Shown here: in pieces, positions 1 through 8,978 of the stretch
How the letters are laid out: each line of letters starts with the position of its first letter
Numbering within the stretch: position 1 is the stretch's first letter
Origin: an uncultured Treponema sp.
GTDB taxonomy: Bacteria; Spirochaetota; Spirochaetia; Treponematales; Treponemataceae
Reading direction: 5' to 3'
NCBI GenBank assembly: GCA_947167345.1
Contig: CAMVHR010000009.1
Span: 1-64,000 of the forward strand
DNA length: 64,000 nucleotides
The notes under the pieces: generated by a model
Seen by the model: only the letters and a program-made list of their open reading frames with translations
Told to the model about the DNA's origin: nothing
Database searches by the model: none
Position numbers and translations under genes: made by a program

Positions 1-58
1 AGAGGACTGGAGGGTCCATAAAAATCGTCAACTAGATTGACAAAAAACATAGGAGAAA

Positions 59-943
59 ATGAGAAAAAAAATATTTGCAATAATACTTTTTATGGGGTGT
101 AATTTGATGGGATTTTCTGATAATAAAATCAAAATAGGTACCGATTTTTTTTCAATAAATGATTTAGATGGAAAAATAGATATTACGCCAATTGTTTATC
201 CTGATAATGGTAAAAATATAGTTTTCCATCAAGATATCGGAAATGAAGAATGTGCATATTTAATACAAGACAGGAATTCATTTGACTATAAATTCTATTT
301 TTATAATTATAGTACATATGAAATTTTTAATGAAGTTCATATTGAAAAGAAGAAAATAAATCATTTCATTGAAAAAATTTATTTTACAAAGAAGTGTTTT
401 TACACTCTAGAAAAAAGCGAACAACAAAAACTGTTAATAAAAAGAAATTTTTGGGGGGATATACAAAAATCTTGGGTATTAAATTTAGATATTTCTGATT
501 CCATAAAATCAATGATAGTTGATGAAAAACAAGATGTTGTTATTTTATCATATGGCAAAGAGAAAAATATTATTATTTATTCTTTGAATAATAATTCAAC
601 AGTTTACAAATGTAATGGAAAATTATTATTTAATATATCAAATGATACTGGAGGTGTTTACTACTCTAACTCGAATAAGCTTATTTTTATTGATTATGAC
701 AAAGAGATAAAAACAAATGTTGTAAATACATTTGTTAAAGCAAACGAGGAAATTGTAGAACTTTTGAAAGTCAATTCAAATTATATTCTTGTAACAGAAA
801 AGCGAAAAGAAAATTATTTTCTATCTGTTGTATTCAATACTTACGATTGGGAAAATAAATATTATTATTGTTCGCTAAAAAATAATATGATAGAAAGTGA
901 GAGGATGTTTTATAAAAAGAAAAAAGGAATTATTTTTAACTAA
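59..943 (+). CDS. AT-rich exported protein of unknown function
   Basis: I do not recognise this 294-residue protein. It starts at an ATG behind a clear AGGAG ribosome site. Residues 1-20 form a signal peptide; the FMGC at 11-14 could be a loose spirochaetal lipobox, so it is either periplasmic or a lipoprotein. The rest is a run of short alternating hydrophobic strands with repeated Tyr/Phe-Ile patterns, which resembles a degenerate beta-propeller (inference only). Base composition is far more AT-rich than the housekeeping genes downstream. It lies just before an orphan Rhs core fragment. In Rhs arrays such AT-rich genes are often tip or immunity cargo, but an exported immunity protein would be unusual, so that role is only a possibility. 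Confidence 0.6.
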   Translation: MRKKIFAIILFMGCNLMGFSDNKIKIGTDFFSINDLDGKIDITPIVYPDNGKNIVFHQDIGNEECAYLIQDRNSFDYKFYFYNYSTYEIFNEVHIEKKKINHFIEKIYFTKKCFYTLEKSEQQKLLIKRNFWGDIQKSWVLNLDISDSIKSMIVDEKQDVVILSYGKEKNIIIYSLNNNSTVYKCNGKLLFNISNDTGGVYYSNSNKLIFIDYDKEIKTNVVNTFVKANEEIVELLKVNSNYILVTEKRKENYFLSVVFNTYDWENKYYYCSLKNNMIESERMFYKKKKGIIFN

Positions 944-1157
944 TTCATTTTGGAAGATTGTAAAATGAACTTGAAATAGTAAAAATAAAAATACCCCGCA
1001 ATTTACAAACCAACAGCTTTCTTCTATTATAATCAGAAGATTGCAAATAGTTCTTTGAAAAAAGCTGCACGGATTGGGAATTGCTGACGGAATCCCTGAA
1101 TAAGAAAAATCGTTAGATTTTTCAAAATCCGTGTGACACATTGCACGGGGATTTTAA
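944..1157. other. Non-coding stretch between accessory genes
   Basis: No gene is visible here. The stretch holds a short hairpin (AAAAATC-gtta-GATTTTT near 1107-1124) nested inside a wider repeat pair, CACGGATT near 1069 and AATCCGTG near 1126. After about 1140 the base composition switches sharply to GC-rich, marking the junction with the Rhs fragment. Confidence 0.4.
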
Positions 1158-2166
1158 GAGGCTTGCCCCTTAGTTGAAGGGGTAGCGGAAAACGCGAATG
1201 CGGTTGGAGCGAGGGGAAGGCTTTCCCCCTTGCATTTCAACTACACCTTCGACTACAAATACGACAGCGAGAAGTACGCGCACAGGCTTTTGAGGGCCGG
1301 CGACCGCCGCTACGAGTACGATGCGAACGGAAACATAGTCCTTGAGCATGACGGGGAAAATACGGACTCGGGAGACGGCGGACGGAGCCACAAAATCAAC
1401 GAGGAAGCCGACAACGTTTACTCCACCGACTACGGCAGGGGGCTTTTCCGCGACACCAGGAACGGCGTGGCAAAGAACGCGAAGTACAGGCGTTACTACA
1501 CCTGGAACGAGAAGAACCAGCTTGTTTCAAGTAGCAACGCGCGGTACACGGTGAACTACATCTACGAACAGGACGGACAGCGGGCGGCAAAGTACACGGC
1601 ACAAAGCGAGACGCTCTACTTCAACAAGATGTGGAGCCACCACACCGACGGCGGGAACGCATACCTTGGCGGCCACAACATCAAGAACATCTACCTCGGC
1701 GAGACTCGCATTGTCACGAAGCTTGCGGCAGGACGGGAGGAAACCGTCCACGAGGAGTTCTACAAGCAGTTCTACTACCACTCAGACCATCTGGGCTCAG
1801 CGGCACTTATTACCGACTACCGGGGAGATGAGTACCAGAGGATTGAATATACGCCTTATGGAGAAATCTGGGTTGAGGAACAGAAGGTTAAGAATGAGGC
1901 TCTAGTTTATCTTCCTTATAAATTTACTGGCAAGGAACGTGATGAAGAGACTGGACTTTATTACTACGGAGCAAGGTACCTGGATCCTAAATTCTCTATC
2001 TGGATGAGTACAGACCCTGCACTTGGCGATTATTTGCCGTCTGCACCTACAAGTGACGATGCTCGTAAACGAAATCAGAACCTTCCTGGTATGGAAGGCT
2101 TGTTTAACACGACAAATTCCCATTTGTCAGGATAGGTTGCAGGCGGATTTGGATGCAGAAAACTGA
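1158..2166 (+). pseudogene. Orphan Rhs core fragment, decayed at the C terminus
   Basis: The frame is open from 1158 but has no convincing start; the recognisable protein begins near 1230. It shows YD-type repeats (YEYDANGN, then YHSDHLGSA) and the Rhs-associated core signature with GKERDEETGLYYYGARYLDP near the end. Full Rhs proteins are over 1000 residues; only about 300 are present. The frame stops at 2135, where a typical core would continue to a YHYAGNNP-like stretch and a DPDG motif. A degraded DLDAEN in another frame at about 2146-2163 suggests the sequence was once longer. GC is high in the first 700 bases and falls towards the 3' end, as usual for Rhs genes. It is probably a silent core left by recombination that exchanges toxin tips. 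Confidence 0.75.
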
Positions 2167-2282
2167 AGTTTTAATATATAAAAATTGCCAAAAATAGTTA
2201 CAGAAATGAACGAATAAATAAATTTTCATTACACTCGCATTTTTCTAATAAAAGCACTATAATAAACAAAGAGGATATATAT

Positions 2283-2528
2283 ATGTCTTATGAAAACATT
2301 GCTCAGGAAACTAAAAAACTTTCTTTCTCAGATCAGCTAAAACTTCTTGCTTATCTTGCTAATATTGTAAAAGAAAGAGAACTTAATAAACAAGAACATT
2401 CTAATCGTTATGATTTTGCAGATACATATCCGAAAGGTTTCTTTGATTTGTTTGGCAGTGATCCAGGTTTTGATCTTGAAGAGCCTGAGGATATTCCCGT
2501 TTCACTTGATGGAGATATAAGTTTTTAA
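2283..2528 (+). CDS. Putative antitoxin of a VapBC-type pair
   Basis: This 81-residue acidic protein lies 3 bases before a PIN-domain toxin gene, the standard antitoxin-toxin order and spacing. The N-terminal half (about 1-40) is predicted helical and resembles the short dimerisation/DNA-binding segment of small antitoxins. The C-terminal half is acidic and probably unfolded until it wraps the toxin. A GAGGA site precedes the ATG and a TATAAT-like box lies about 20 bases upstream. Its antitoxin role is inferred mainly from context, because the sequence itself matches no antitoxin family that I can name with confidence. Autorepression of the pair would be expected but no operator was identified. 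Confidence 0.6.
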   Translation: MSYENIAQETKKLSFSDQLKLLAYLANIVKERELNKQEHSNRYDFADTYPKGFFDLFGSDPGFDLEEPEDIPVSLDGDISF

Positions 2529-2531
2529 ATT

Positions 2532-2933
2532 ATGTACTTTATAGATTCAAATGTTGTCATAGATGCAATTCGAAGTAAATCAGCAAAAATAATTGAAGAA
2601 CATTTTAGAAAAGTTGATTTCTCACAGATAAAAATTCCATCAATTGTCGTAGCAGAATTAGAATATGGCGCAAGGCACAGTGATAATTACGAGAAGAGAA
2701 GAAATCAATACAGAACTTTTTTAAGAGAATTTGAAATAATTCCTTTTACTGATAAAGAATCTGAAATTTATGGCAAAATCCGACAGCAACTGGCAGAAGT
2801 CGGAACTCCGATAGGAGCTAATGATATGCTTATAGCTGCAACGGCTCTTTCCTACAATGCAACAGTGGTAACTCATAATGTCGATGAGTTTTCCAGAATT
2901 CACGAACTTAAACTTGAAGATTGGACAAAATGA
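2532..2933 (+). CDS. vapC: PIN-domain ribonuclease toxin (VapC family)
   Basis: The 133-residue protein has the full PIN layout. Asp5 sits in the N-terminal FIDSNVVIDA strand, Glu42 in VAELEYGA, Asp98 in GANDMLIAA, and Asp118 in THNVDEF. These acidic residues bind the metal used for RNA cleavage, and VapC toxins typically cut tRNA or rRNA. Length is normal for the family and all four positions are intact, so it is probably active. It is the distal gene of a two-gene unit with the putative antitoxin at 2283-2528 and sits in a decayed island, where such modules often persist because they are addictive. Confidence 0.85.
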   Translation: MYFIDSNVVIDAIRSKSAKIIEEHFRKVDFSQIKIPSIVVAELEYGARHSDNYEKRRNQYRTFLREFEIIPFTDKESEIYGKIRQQLAEVGTPIGANDMLIAATALSYNATVVTHNVDEFSRIHELKLEDWTK

Positions 2934-3060
2934 ACTACCATTGGGCAAGCCCCGCGGTATCGTCGAAAGTCACTCTTCAAACTCTGATTCCGTATCCGTC
3001 AATTCTAACCTCGTAAACAAATGAGTTTAAGTTGATTACACTGGTTTCCGAGGTGGAAAA

Positions 3061-3306
3061 ATGAAAGCAATACTGACCAAACCGGAAAAGGAAAGACTTT
3101 TAGAGCAATTTGAAAAGTCAGGAAAAACACATGCACAATTTGCAGAAGAGAACTGACTGAATTTAAAGACATTGTCAAAATGGATTTATGAATGGCATCA
3201 TCAGACTAAGACTACAAACGAAGTAAAATTTGTAGAAATCAAAACGACCGCAACTTGGCGGAGGAAAATTAAATCAATAATTTATGGAAGTCAAAAAAGG
3301 TTATAG
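3061..3306 (+). pseudogene. Insertion-sequence OrfA remnant (IS66/IS3-like)
   Basis: Reading from the ATG at 3061, the frame gives a basic helix-turn-helix protein of about 80 residues with one in-frame TGA at 3154-3156 and a TAG at 3304-3306. The pattern, an amphipathic helix with FEKSGKTHAQFAEEN followed by LKTLSKWIYEW, matches the small DNA-binding OrfA of IS66-type or IS3-type elements. No transposase catalytic gene follows, so the element is dead and truncated. The in-frame stop is most simply a decay mutation. I saw no clear terminal inverted repeats. Confidence 0.6.
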
Positions 3307-4289
3307 GGCAATATGCATTAAAACTATTTCTGTTATCGTATAGGATGGAACTTCTGCCCCCTGTGTTCCTGCGAAAATCTTTGCAATATCTGGCAGTATA
3401 TTAAAGTATATATTTTTAGTTGTAAAGCTTGAGTTTGTTACTGTAAATTTTTCATTATGCTGAAGCGACTTTATTTCTCCACCATATTCCATGTACATGA
3501 AATCGCTATCTGATACTGTACTTCCTTTTCCAGACTGACAAAAAGTATGCTGGCTATACATTGCGGTTTCAGCCTTATATAATACCAGTCTTCATCTGAG
3601 AAACATCTGCCACTATAGTTAAACTGGCTGCAAGGCATTGTTGCCATAATTATCCTTTCAAGTTCAACTGCATTTTCGTATTCCCGTGCTCTGGCACTTT
3701 CCTTTATAACTGAATATAAAAACTTTTTATTTTCTTTTGCCCGCTGACCTGGAACAGAATTCCAAACCTGTCTGATTTTGTTTGCCATTTCTTCTGAAGT
3801 ATGTTTTGAGACATCATTTTCATAAGTTTTAAGAAGTTCTTTTTGGATCCGGCGGACTTCATTAAAATCATTGTTTTCTATCCAAGTGGAAATAACTTCC
3901 GGCATTCCTCCAATGTAGAAATAGTAACGGAGGAATTCTATGAAATTCTGCGAAAATGATTTTACAAGTTCTGAATCTGGATTTTTGGAGTTTATAAGGG
4001 CAGCATACTGTTCTTTTCCTATTGCCATTAGAAATTCTGAAAAAGAAAGGGGATAAAGATTCAAGAAACTGACCTTACCGACAGGGAAAGAAATGCCTTT
4101 GTGTAATGAAACTCCTAAAAGAGAACCCGCACAGATTATGTGATATTCAGGAGCCTGCTCATAGAAGAATTTCAGAGCTGTTATAGCTTTTGGAATATCC
4201 TGTATTTCGCTCACGAAATATTGACGAGTTTTGGGCTTTTTATCACAAAATCCTAATGATATTGTGTAATACTCATCACGAAATGTCAA
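3301..4289 (-). pseudogene. Broken AAA+/DUF4143 ATPase gene
   Basis: The minus strand encodes the middle of an ATPase of the AAA_14 plus DUF4143 type. EIQDIPKAITALK is the Walker B/post-Walker segment, CAGSLLG the sensor region, and SFPVGKVSFLNLYPLSFSEF plus GGMPEV the classic lid. The N terminus with the Walker A loop (about 90 residues) is missing: the frame opens at 4289, only 50 bases from the recF start on the other strand. Near 3640 the DUF4143 homology breaks by frameshift; a short stretch (LVLYKAETA) that fits the expected continuation lies in another frame, and the last part (3301-3561) is scrambled. It is non-functional. The intact family is common in bacterial accessory regions, with unknown role. 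Confidence 0.75.
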
Positions 4290-4338
4290 CGACTCTCCAA
4301 GATTGCAATCAAGAGAAAAAAGAGGTAAACTCTAACTG

Positions 4339-5469
4339 ATGCCTTTTTATTCCGCCTCGTTTGTTAATTTCAGGAACCTCTGTGACAGCACTATAAACCT
4401 GCTGGCAAAAGAGGTTTATTTTATTGGCGAAAATGGACAGGGCAAAAGCAATCTGCTGGAATCGCTTTATTATGCGTCTTACGGTTCTTCTTTCAGGACC
4501 CGTACAGATAGCGAGATTGTGCGCAAAGGCGAAAAAGCCATGAGCGTGCGGTGTATGTTTAAGGAGGAAGAATCCGGTACTACACACACAACGTTCATTG
4601 CCTATGACGGCCAGAACAAAAAGATTGAAAAAGACGGCAAGTTCATTCATGACCGCAAGGAACTCATTAATACAATTCCGTGCGTGCTTTATAATCATGA
4701 CGATTTGGATTTTGCGGTAGGCTCTCCTGAGCGCAGGCGTTTTTTTATTGACCAGTCGCTCAGCATGTATGATGAAATGTACATTGATGTGTCGCGCCGT
4801 TATAAAAAGGTTTTGAAAAGCCGTAATCTGTGTTTGAAGGAAAAGAAATTTAATCTTCTGGATTCCTACGACATTCAGCTTGTGCAGAACGGATTGGAAA
4901 TTCAAAAAAAGCGCAAAAATGCGATTTTTACGTTTAACCAGATTTTTGGAAAATTATATGAAGATGTGTCTGGCATAGGCGGTGTTTCTATCGTGTATCA
5001 TCCTTCATGGAAAAAGACTACGGATGTTCAGGCGGAAGAAAGCATTTACGGCGACAGAAACATTCCTTCTATAGATGAGGTTCTGGACGGCATCCGTTCC
5101 AGACGCGAGGCTGAATTTGTCATGTCTACTACGCTTACAGGACCTCACCGTGACCGCATTACTTTTGCAAAAGATGGTGAAACTTTTGTTCCTACGGCTT
5201 CTACTGGCCAACGGCGTTTGATTGCTCTTTCGCTTCGCACTGCTCAGGCTGTGTTTTACACTCAGGTGACGGGCAAAAAGCCAGTCCTTCTTATGGACGA
5301 TGTAATGCTGGAACTTGACCCCGACAAACGCCAGAAGATTACGGCTCTTTTACCGGCGTATGATCAGCTGTTCTGTACGTTTTTGCCAGGTGAACCTTAT
5401 GAACGCTACAGACACGAAACCACACGAGTGTTCCAAATCAAAAACGGCACCTGGACCGAAAACAAGTAA
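4339..5469 (+). CDS. recF: DNA replication and repair ATPase RecF
   Basis: This 376-residue protein is the SMC-like ATPase that, with RecO and RecR, loads RecA at gaps. The Walker A loop GENGQGKS is at residues 30-37, the ABC-type signature STGQRRL is near residue 290, and Walker B (PVLLMDDVMLELD) follows; all are intact, and length is typical. In Treponema pallidum recF follows dnaA and dnaN. Here the upstream side is instead a decayed island, so the usual neighbour has been separated. Only a weak GAGG lies upstream of the ATG. A small gene and a dciA-like gene follow after about 85 bases with their own promoter-like sequence. Confidence 0.95.
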   Translation: MPFYSASFVNFRNLCDSTINLLAKEVYFIGENGQGKSNLLESLYYASYGSSFRTRTDSEIVRKGEKAMSVRCMFKEEESGTTHTTFIAYDGQNKKIEKDGKFIHDRKELINTIPCVLYNHDDLDFAVGSPERRRFFIDQSLSMYDEMYIDVSRRYKKVLKSRNLCLKEKKFNLLDSYDIQLVQNGLEIQKKRKNAIFTFNQIFGKLYEDVSGIGGVSIVYHPSWKKTTDVQAEESIYGDRNIPSIDEVLDGIRSRREAEFVMSTTLTGPHRDRITFAKDGETFVPTASTGQRRLIALSLRTAQAVFYTQVTGKKPVLLMDDVMLELDPDKRQKITALLPAYDQLFCTFLPGEPYERYRHETTRVFQIKNGTWTENK

Positions 5470-5474
5470 AAACT

Positions 5475-5516
5475 TTTGCATTTTTCCTTGACAATATATT
5501 AATTTCCTTAGACAAT
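5475..5516 (+). promoter_or_regulatory. Promoter for the small gene and dciA-like gene
   Basis: A TTGACA at 5488-5493 is followed after 17 bases by GACAAT at 5511-5516. It overlaps a 16-base string (5475-5490) that recurs exactly at 60010-60025 in front of the Nfn-type genes. Position and hexamers fit a sigma-70 promoter; no start site is known. Confidence 0.5.
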
Positions 5517-5555
5517 TTAAAGACAATCTTTAAAACTCGCTTGGAGGATATCCCT

Positions 5556-5732
5556 TTGAAAGAATTTTACATTTTGGAAGAAAATGACCCAAACTCTTTA
5601 CAGGCAAAGATTTCGGATTTTAACGATTCCATTGCAGATGGCTGGAAGATGGCAAGCATTCAGTATGCTGTAGATCAGGGAAAGTATTCTGTATTTATTG
5701 TGCTCATAAATACGAATAAAACTGATAGCTGA
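5556..5732 (+). CDS. Small conserved-looking protein upstream of DciA
   Basis: The frame encodes about 58 residues from a TTG at 5556, chosen because GGAGGA ends seven bases before it; a TTG at 5541 would overlap that site. The product is soluble and acidic, with two beta-strand-like segments (KEFYILEE and YSVFIVLIN) flanking a helix. I do not recognise the family. It ends two bases before the dciA-like gene, so the two are almost certainly co-transcribed and translationally linked. The strong ribosome site and tight spacing make it a real gene despite its size. Confidence 0.65.
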   Translation: MKEFYILEENDPNSLQAKISDFNDSIADGWKMASIQYAVDQGKYSVFIVLINTNKTDS

Positions 5733-5734
5733 AA

Positions 5735-6286
5735 ATGGACGATTTACAGAATTTTTCCTCTGTCATAAATACTGTTTTCAGCGGAATTCAACTGGATTCT
5801 GGCGGTAAGGCTCATAAAATTTTATCCTCTTGGGAAAAGGTTCTGCTGAGCATAAAGGCATACAATCCCAATGAAGGGCAGAATCTTGTCTCGCACAGCC
5901 GGATAGTGGATTTAAAAAATGGTGTCCTGCTCATAGAGGCTGATCATCCGGGCTGGATTGAGCTTTTGCAGATGCGCAAAAAGTATATCCTTAAGGGAAT
6001 GCAGATGCGTGCTCCTGAACTGGACATAAAGACTCTTGCGTTCAGGCTCAAAGGCAACCGCGGAAATCTGTTTGCCGCATCTTCTTCGGCTCAGGATGTC
6101 CGTGCTGAGCGTGAGCGAATGTTTGCAAAGCTTGATCAGGAAGAGGAGCTTTTGAAGAATTCCAATGTAAATTCGCAGAAAACTGTGAATTCTAATGCTG
6201 TAAATACGAAAAAAAAGCCTTTGCCACCGGAACTTGCATCTATTTTTGCAGATTTGAAGAAAAGCATGTTGACCAATTCCGAATAA
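5735..6286 (+). CDS. dciA: DUF721 protein, DciA-like helicase loader
   Basis: The 183-residue protein carries the DUF721 pattern in residues 20-110: the WEKVLLSI segment, then LKNGVLLIEADHPGWIELLQMRKKYIL and a KTLAFRLKG strand. DUF721 proteins include DciA, which loads the replicative helicase DnaB in bacteria that lack DnaC. The C-terminal part (about 120-183) is charged and low in complexity. Location directly downstream of recF, near other replication-origin-associated genes, matches the arrangement known in T. pallidum, where a DUF721 gene follows recF. The function is inferred from the family; loading activity in spirochaetes is untested as far as I know. Confidence 0.8.
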   Translation: MDDLQNFSSVINTVFSGIQLDSGGKAHKILSSWEKVLLSIKAYNPNEGQNLVSHSRIVDLKNGVLLIEADHPGWIELLQMRKKYILKGMQMRAPELDIKTLAFRLKGNRGNLFAASSSAQDVRAERERMFAKLDQEEELLKNSNVNSQKTVNSNAVNTKKKPLPPELASIFADLKKSMLTNSE

Positions 6287-6343
6287 ATTTGTTATTATAC
6301 ACCCTACTGTATTGTGAATTTATTTTTATAGGAGTCGTTCATT

Positions 6344-6529
6344 ATGTTACGTACATATCAACCAAGCAAAGTGAAACGCAATAGAAAATTTGGCTTCCGC
6401 GCTCGCATGAAGACACGTGGCGGTCGCAAAGTTCTTGCAAGAAGAAGAGCAAAGGGACGCTACAAGCTCACTATTTCTGATGAAAAGAAACCATATCAGA
6501 ATGGAAAGAACCAGACAGCAAAGATGTAG
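6344..6529 (+). CDS. rpmH: Ribosomal protein L34
   Basis: The product begins with the L34 signature [19 protein letters not shown], continues with [16 protein letters not shown], and is strongly basic. The first 46 residues are a complete L34. It then runs on for about 15 extra residues ([16 protein letters not shown]), making 61 in all; typical L34 has 44-50. The extension exists because the reading frame overlaps the start of rnpA. A TAGGAG site lies at a normal distance before the ATG. The rpmH-rnpA-yidD-yidC-jag order is the classic origin-proximal cluster. Confidence 0.97.
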   Translation: MLRTYQPSKVKRNRKFGFRARMKTRGGRKVLARRRAKGRYKLTISDEKKPYQNGKNQTAKM

Positions 6530-6902
6530 CGGATTGGACGTTCACTATGAAGGACGTTTTACTCGTGAAGAACACATAAAGCGTCCGGTGGACTTCCAGA
6601 AAATTTTCAAAACAGGGAAGAAGGTCAGCATAAACGGTGCAAAGCTGTTTTTTATGCTGAATGATATGGAATTTAACCGTATAGGATTCCCCCTCCCCCG
6701 TGGTTACGGCAACGCAGTTCAGAGAAACAGGGCAAAACGCTGTAGCCGTGAAACGTATCGTTTTTACAAATCACACCTGAACACCGGGTATGACATGCTT
6801 CTTTTAGTATATCCCGGAAATGACTCGTTCCTCTCGCGGTGTGAGCAATTTAAGACTTTATGCCAAAAAGCAGGTTTGTTAAAGGATTCAGAGACTTTAT
6901 AG
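6501..6902 (+). CDS. rnpA: Ribonuclease P protein component
   Basis: RnpA binds the RNase P RNA and helps it cut 5' leaders from precursor tRNAs. The fold is visible in [22 protein letters not shown] at the N terminus, [19 protein letters not shown] (the RNR motif) in the centre, and a hydrophobic [10 protein letters not shown] strand. I place the start at the ATG at 6501, giving 133 residues and a 29-base overlap with rpmH; an ATG at 6480 and later non-ATG starts are possible. No independent ribosome site is evident, which suggests coupling to rpmH translation. Confidence 0.9.
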   Translation: MERTRQQRCSGLDVHYEGRFTREEHIKRPVDFQKIFKTGKKVSINGAKLFFMLNDMEFNRIGFPLPRGYGNAVQRNRAKRCSRETYRFYKSHLNTGYDMLLLVYPGNDSFLSRCEQFKTLCQKAGLLKDSETL

Positions 6903-7108
6903 TAAAGTGTCTGTGTCTGATGATTCGCTTTTATCAGATTTGCATTTCTCCTCTTTTTCCGGGATGTTGTCGCTTTACGCCTACATGTTCTGCTTATGCA
7001 TTGGAGGCTATTAAAAAGCATGGACCGGTAAGGGGTGTGTATCTTGCATTCCGCAGGATATTAAGATGCAATCCGTATCATGAAGGCGGATACGATCCTG
7101 TCCCTTGA
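6860..7108 (+). CDS. yidD: Membrane protein insertion efficiency factor YidD
   Basis: YidD is a small membrane-associated protein that aids YidC-dependent insertion. The 82 residues contain the family core: an amphipathic helix ([17 protein letters not shown]), then [20 protein letters not shown], and the terminal [18 protein letters not shown]. The conserved cysteines and the CNP motif are all present. The start overlaps the last 43 bases of rnpA and the gene stops 17 bases before yidC, so this is a tightly packed operon. Confidence 0.96.
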   Translation: MPKSRFVKGFRDFIVKCLCLMIRFYQICISPLFPGCCRFTPTCSAYALEAIKKHGPVRGVYLAFRRILRCNPYHEGGYDPVP

Positions 7109-7125
7109 AAAATAAGGATTTAACT

Positions 7126-8964
7126 ATGGAAATGGATAAGAATACAATTTTAGCTATTGTTTTGAGCGGTGTAGTTCTTATAGGCTGGCTGTTTATAGAT
7201 GCAAAATACATTATGCCGAAGCAGCAGGCAGCCCGTGCACAGCAGGAAACAGAGCTTGCAAAGGAACAGGCAGAAAAAGAGCGCAAGGCTCAGGAGCTTT
7301 CTTCTCTTATTTCTGCTGAAGAAGCCGGTTCAGAGTTGTCTGAATCTGATGAGGATGCGGAAACTTCTGCACAGAATATTCCTGTGCAGGAATATGTAAT
7401 TCAGACTGATAAAATCCGCGTTGTCCTGACTAACCGCGGTGGTGATGTTGTCAGCTATAAGCTGCTTAATCATCTGGATAAGGATACGGGCGAAGGTGTT
7501 GAGATGGTTGACAATATTTCCAGCTCAAACCGTGCATTTTCTCTTGCATTCGGAGATTCAGCTGCTCCTATTGTAAATGAAGCTTTTAATGTAAAAAAAA
7601 TAGACGATTATACGATAGGTTTTTATCGTGATTTTTACAGAAAGAATGATAATGGCGTTCAGCAGAAGTTCCGTCTCGGCAAACTGTACAGCTTTAAGAA
7701 AGATGATTATGCTTTCAAGCTTTCTGTTACCGTAAATTCTGGAGACGGACTTTCTTATACTTTACGTTCTTCTCCTCAGATTGGTCCTCACTTTGACCGC
7801 AGACATAACCGTTACGAAGTTCGCCAGTATCTTGCTTTGAACGGAAGCAAGCGCGTTAAGCCGGGAATGGCTGACAAATATTACAACAAGCCGTACAGCT
7901 GGGCTGGAGTCGGTGGAAAATACTTTACAATTCTTATAAAGCCTGACAGTTCTCAGAAAATGTCTACCGCAGTGCGTACATCTGTTGCAAAGGAAAACGG
8001 CTATGAGAATGCGCAGGTATTTTTGACTCGTAATGCCATTACAGAGAATTCTGTTACAGATGATTACTACATTTATGTAGGTCCTAGAAGTGAGACTGAA
8101 CTTATAAAATACAATTCTTCTGACAAGAATGCATGGGGCTTGATTAATGTTCGCTTTAATCAGGCATTGAATACAAGCGGTTTCTTTTCTGTCATAGAAG
8201 TTGCTCTTAAGTGGGCTATGGAAATGATTTATCGTGTCGTGCACAACTGGGGAATTTCCATAATCATACTTACTATTATATTGAAGATAGTTCTTTTCCC
8301 TCTGAACAAGACGACAGCCCTTGGTTCCGTAAAGATGCAGAAGCTTCAGCCTCAGATAAAATCTTTGCAGGAAAAATACAAGGGTAACCAGCAGAAACTT
8401 CAGGAAGAAACTGCAAAACTGTACAAGCAGGCCGGTTATAATCCTGCGGCAGGTTGTCTGCCTATGGTCTTGCAGATGCTTGTATTGTTTGCCTTGTACA
8501 ATGTGTTTAACAATTACTTTGAGTTCCGTGGCGCAAGCTTTATCAAGGGATGGATTGATGATTTGTCTGTAGGTGACAGCGTGTTTACATGGGAAAAACA
8601 GATTCCATTCCTTTCTCAGTTTACAATGAATACATTCCGCCTGCTTCCATTCATTTACACTGGCTCTCAGTTGCTGAACGGTCTGATTACACAGTATGGT
8701 AATGCTGGCATGGCTGGTCAGTCACAGGCTCAGATGAAGTTCATGATGTATGGTATGCCGTTGATGTTCTTCTTTATGTTCTACAATGTTCCGAGTGGTC
8801 TTTTGCTGTACTGGGCTGTAAGTAATATTCTTCAGATTGGGCAGCAGATGATTATTAACAGAATGGTTAAGAATAGCAAGGCTGAAAGTGAAAACGTAAA
8901 GGTTCTTGATAAGAATTCCCTGAAATTCCAAGGCAAGAAAGGTCATAAAAAAAGCACTCGATAA
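7126..8964 (+). CDS. yidC: Membrane protein insertase YidC
   Basis: YidC inserts membrane proteins alone or with SecYEG. From the ATG at 7126 (AAGGA eight bases upstream; a TTG at 7105 is less likely) the protein has 612 residues. Transmembrane segment 1 is at about residues 5-25, then an acidic Ala/Glu-rich linker, the large periplasmic beta domain (about 85-345), and the conserved five-helix core from about 360, including the charged hairpin with KMQKLQPQIK and YNPAAGCLPM. The C-terminal tail is basic (KKGHKKS), fitting ribosome contact. The size and P1 domain are Gram-negative-like, consistent with a double-membrane spirochaete. Confidence 0.97.
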   Translation: MEMDKNTILAIVLSGVVLIGWLFIDAKYIMPKQQAARAQQETELAKEQAEKERKAQELSSLISAEEAGSELSESDEDAETSAQNIPVQEYVIQTDKIRVVLTNRGGDVVSYKLLNHLDKDTGEGVEMVDNISSSNRAFSLAFGDSAAPIVNEAFNVKKIDDYTIGFYRDFYRKNDNGVQQKFRLGKLYSFKKDDYAFKLSVTVNSGDGLSYTLRSSPQIGPHFDRRHNRYEVRQYLALNGSKRVKPGMADKYYNKPYSWAGVGGKYFTILIKPDSSQKMSTAVRTSVAKENGYENAQVFLTRNAITENSVTDDYYIYVGPRSETELIKYNSSDKNAWGLINVRFNQALNTSGFFSVIEVALKWAMEMIYRVVHNWGISIIILTIILKIVLFPLNKTTALGSVKMQKLQPQIKSLQEKYKGNQQKLQEETAKLYKQAGYNPAAGCLPMVLQMLVLFALYNVFNNYFEFRGASFIKGWIDDLSVGDSVFTWEKQIPFLSQFTMNTFRLLPFIYTGSQLLNGLITQYGNAGMAGQSQAQMKFMMYGMPLMFFFMFYNVPSGLLLYWAVSNILQIGQQMIINRMVKNSKAESENVKVLDKNSLKFQGKKGHKKSTR

Positions 8965-8978
8965 TTAAGGAGATACAG

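Noticed and set aside
3154-3156. In-frame TGA in the OrfA remnant as a selenocysteine codon
   Set aside because: No SECIS-like hairpin is visible just after the codon, the protein family has no selenoproteins, and the element is truncated, so a decay mutation is simpler.
4309-4905. 198-residue minus-strand reading frame
   Set aside because: It lies entirely opposite recF, which has intact ATPase motifs; its codons are a shadow of the real gene.
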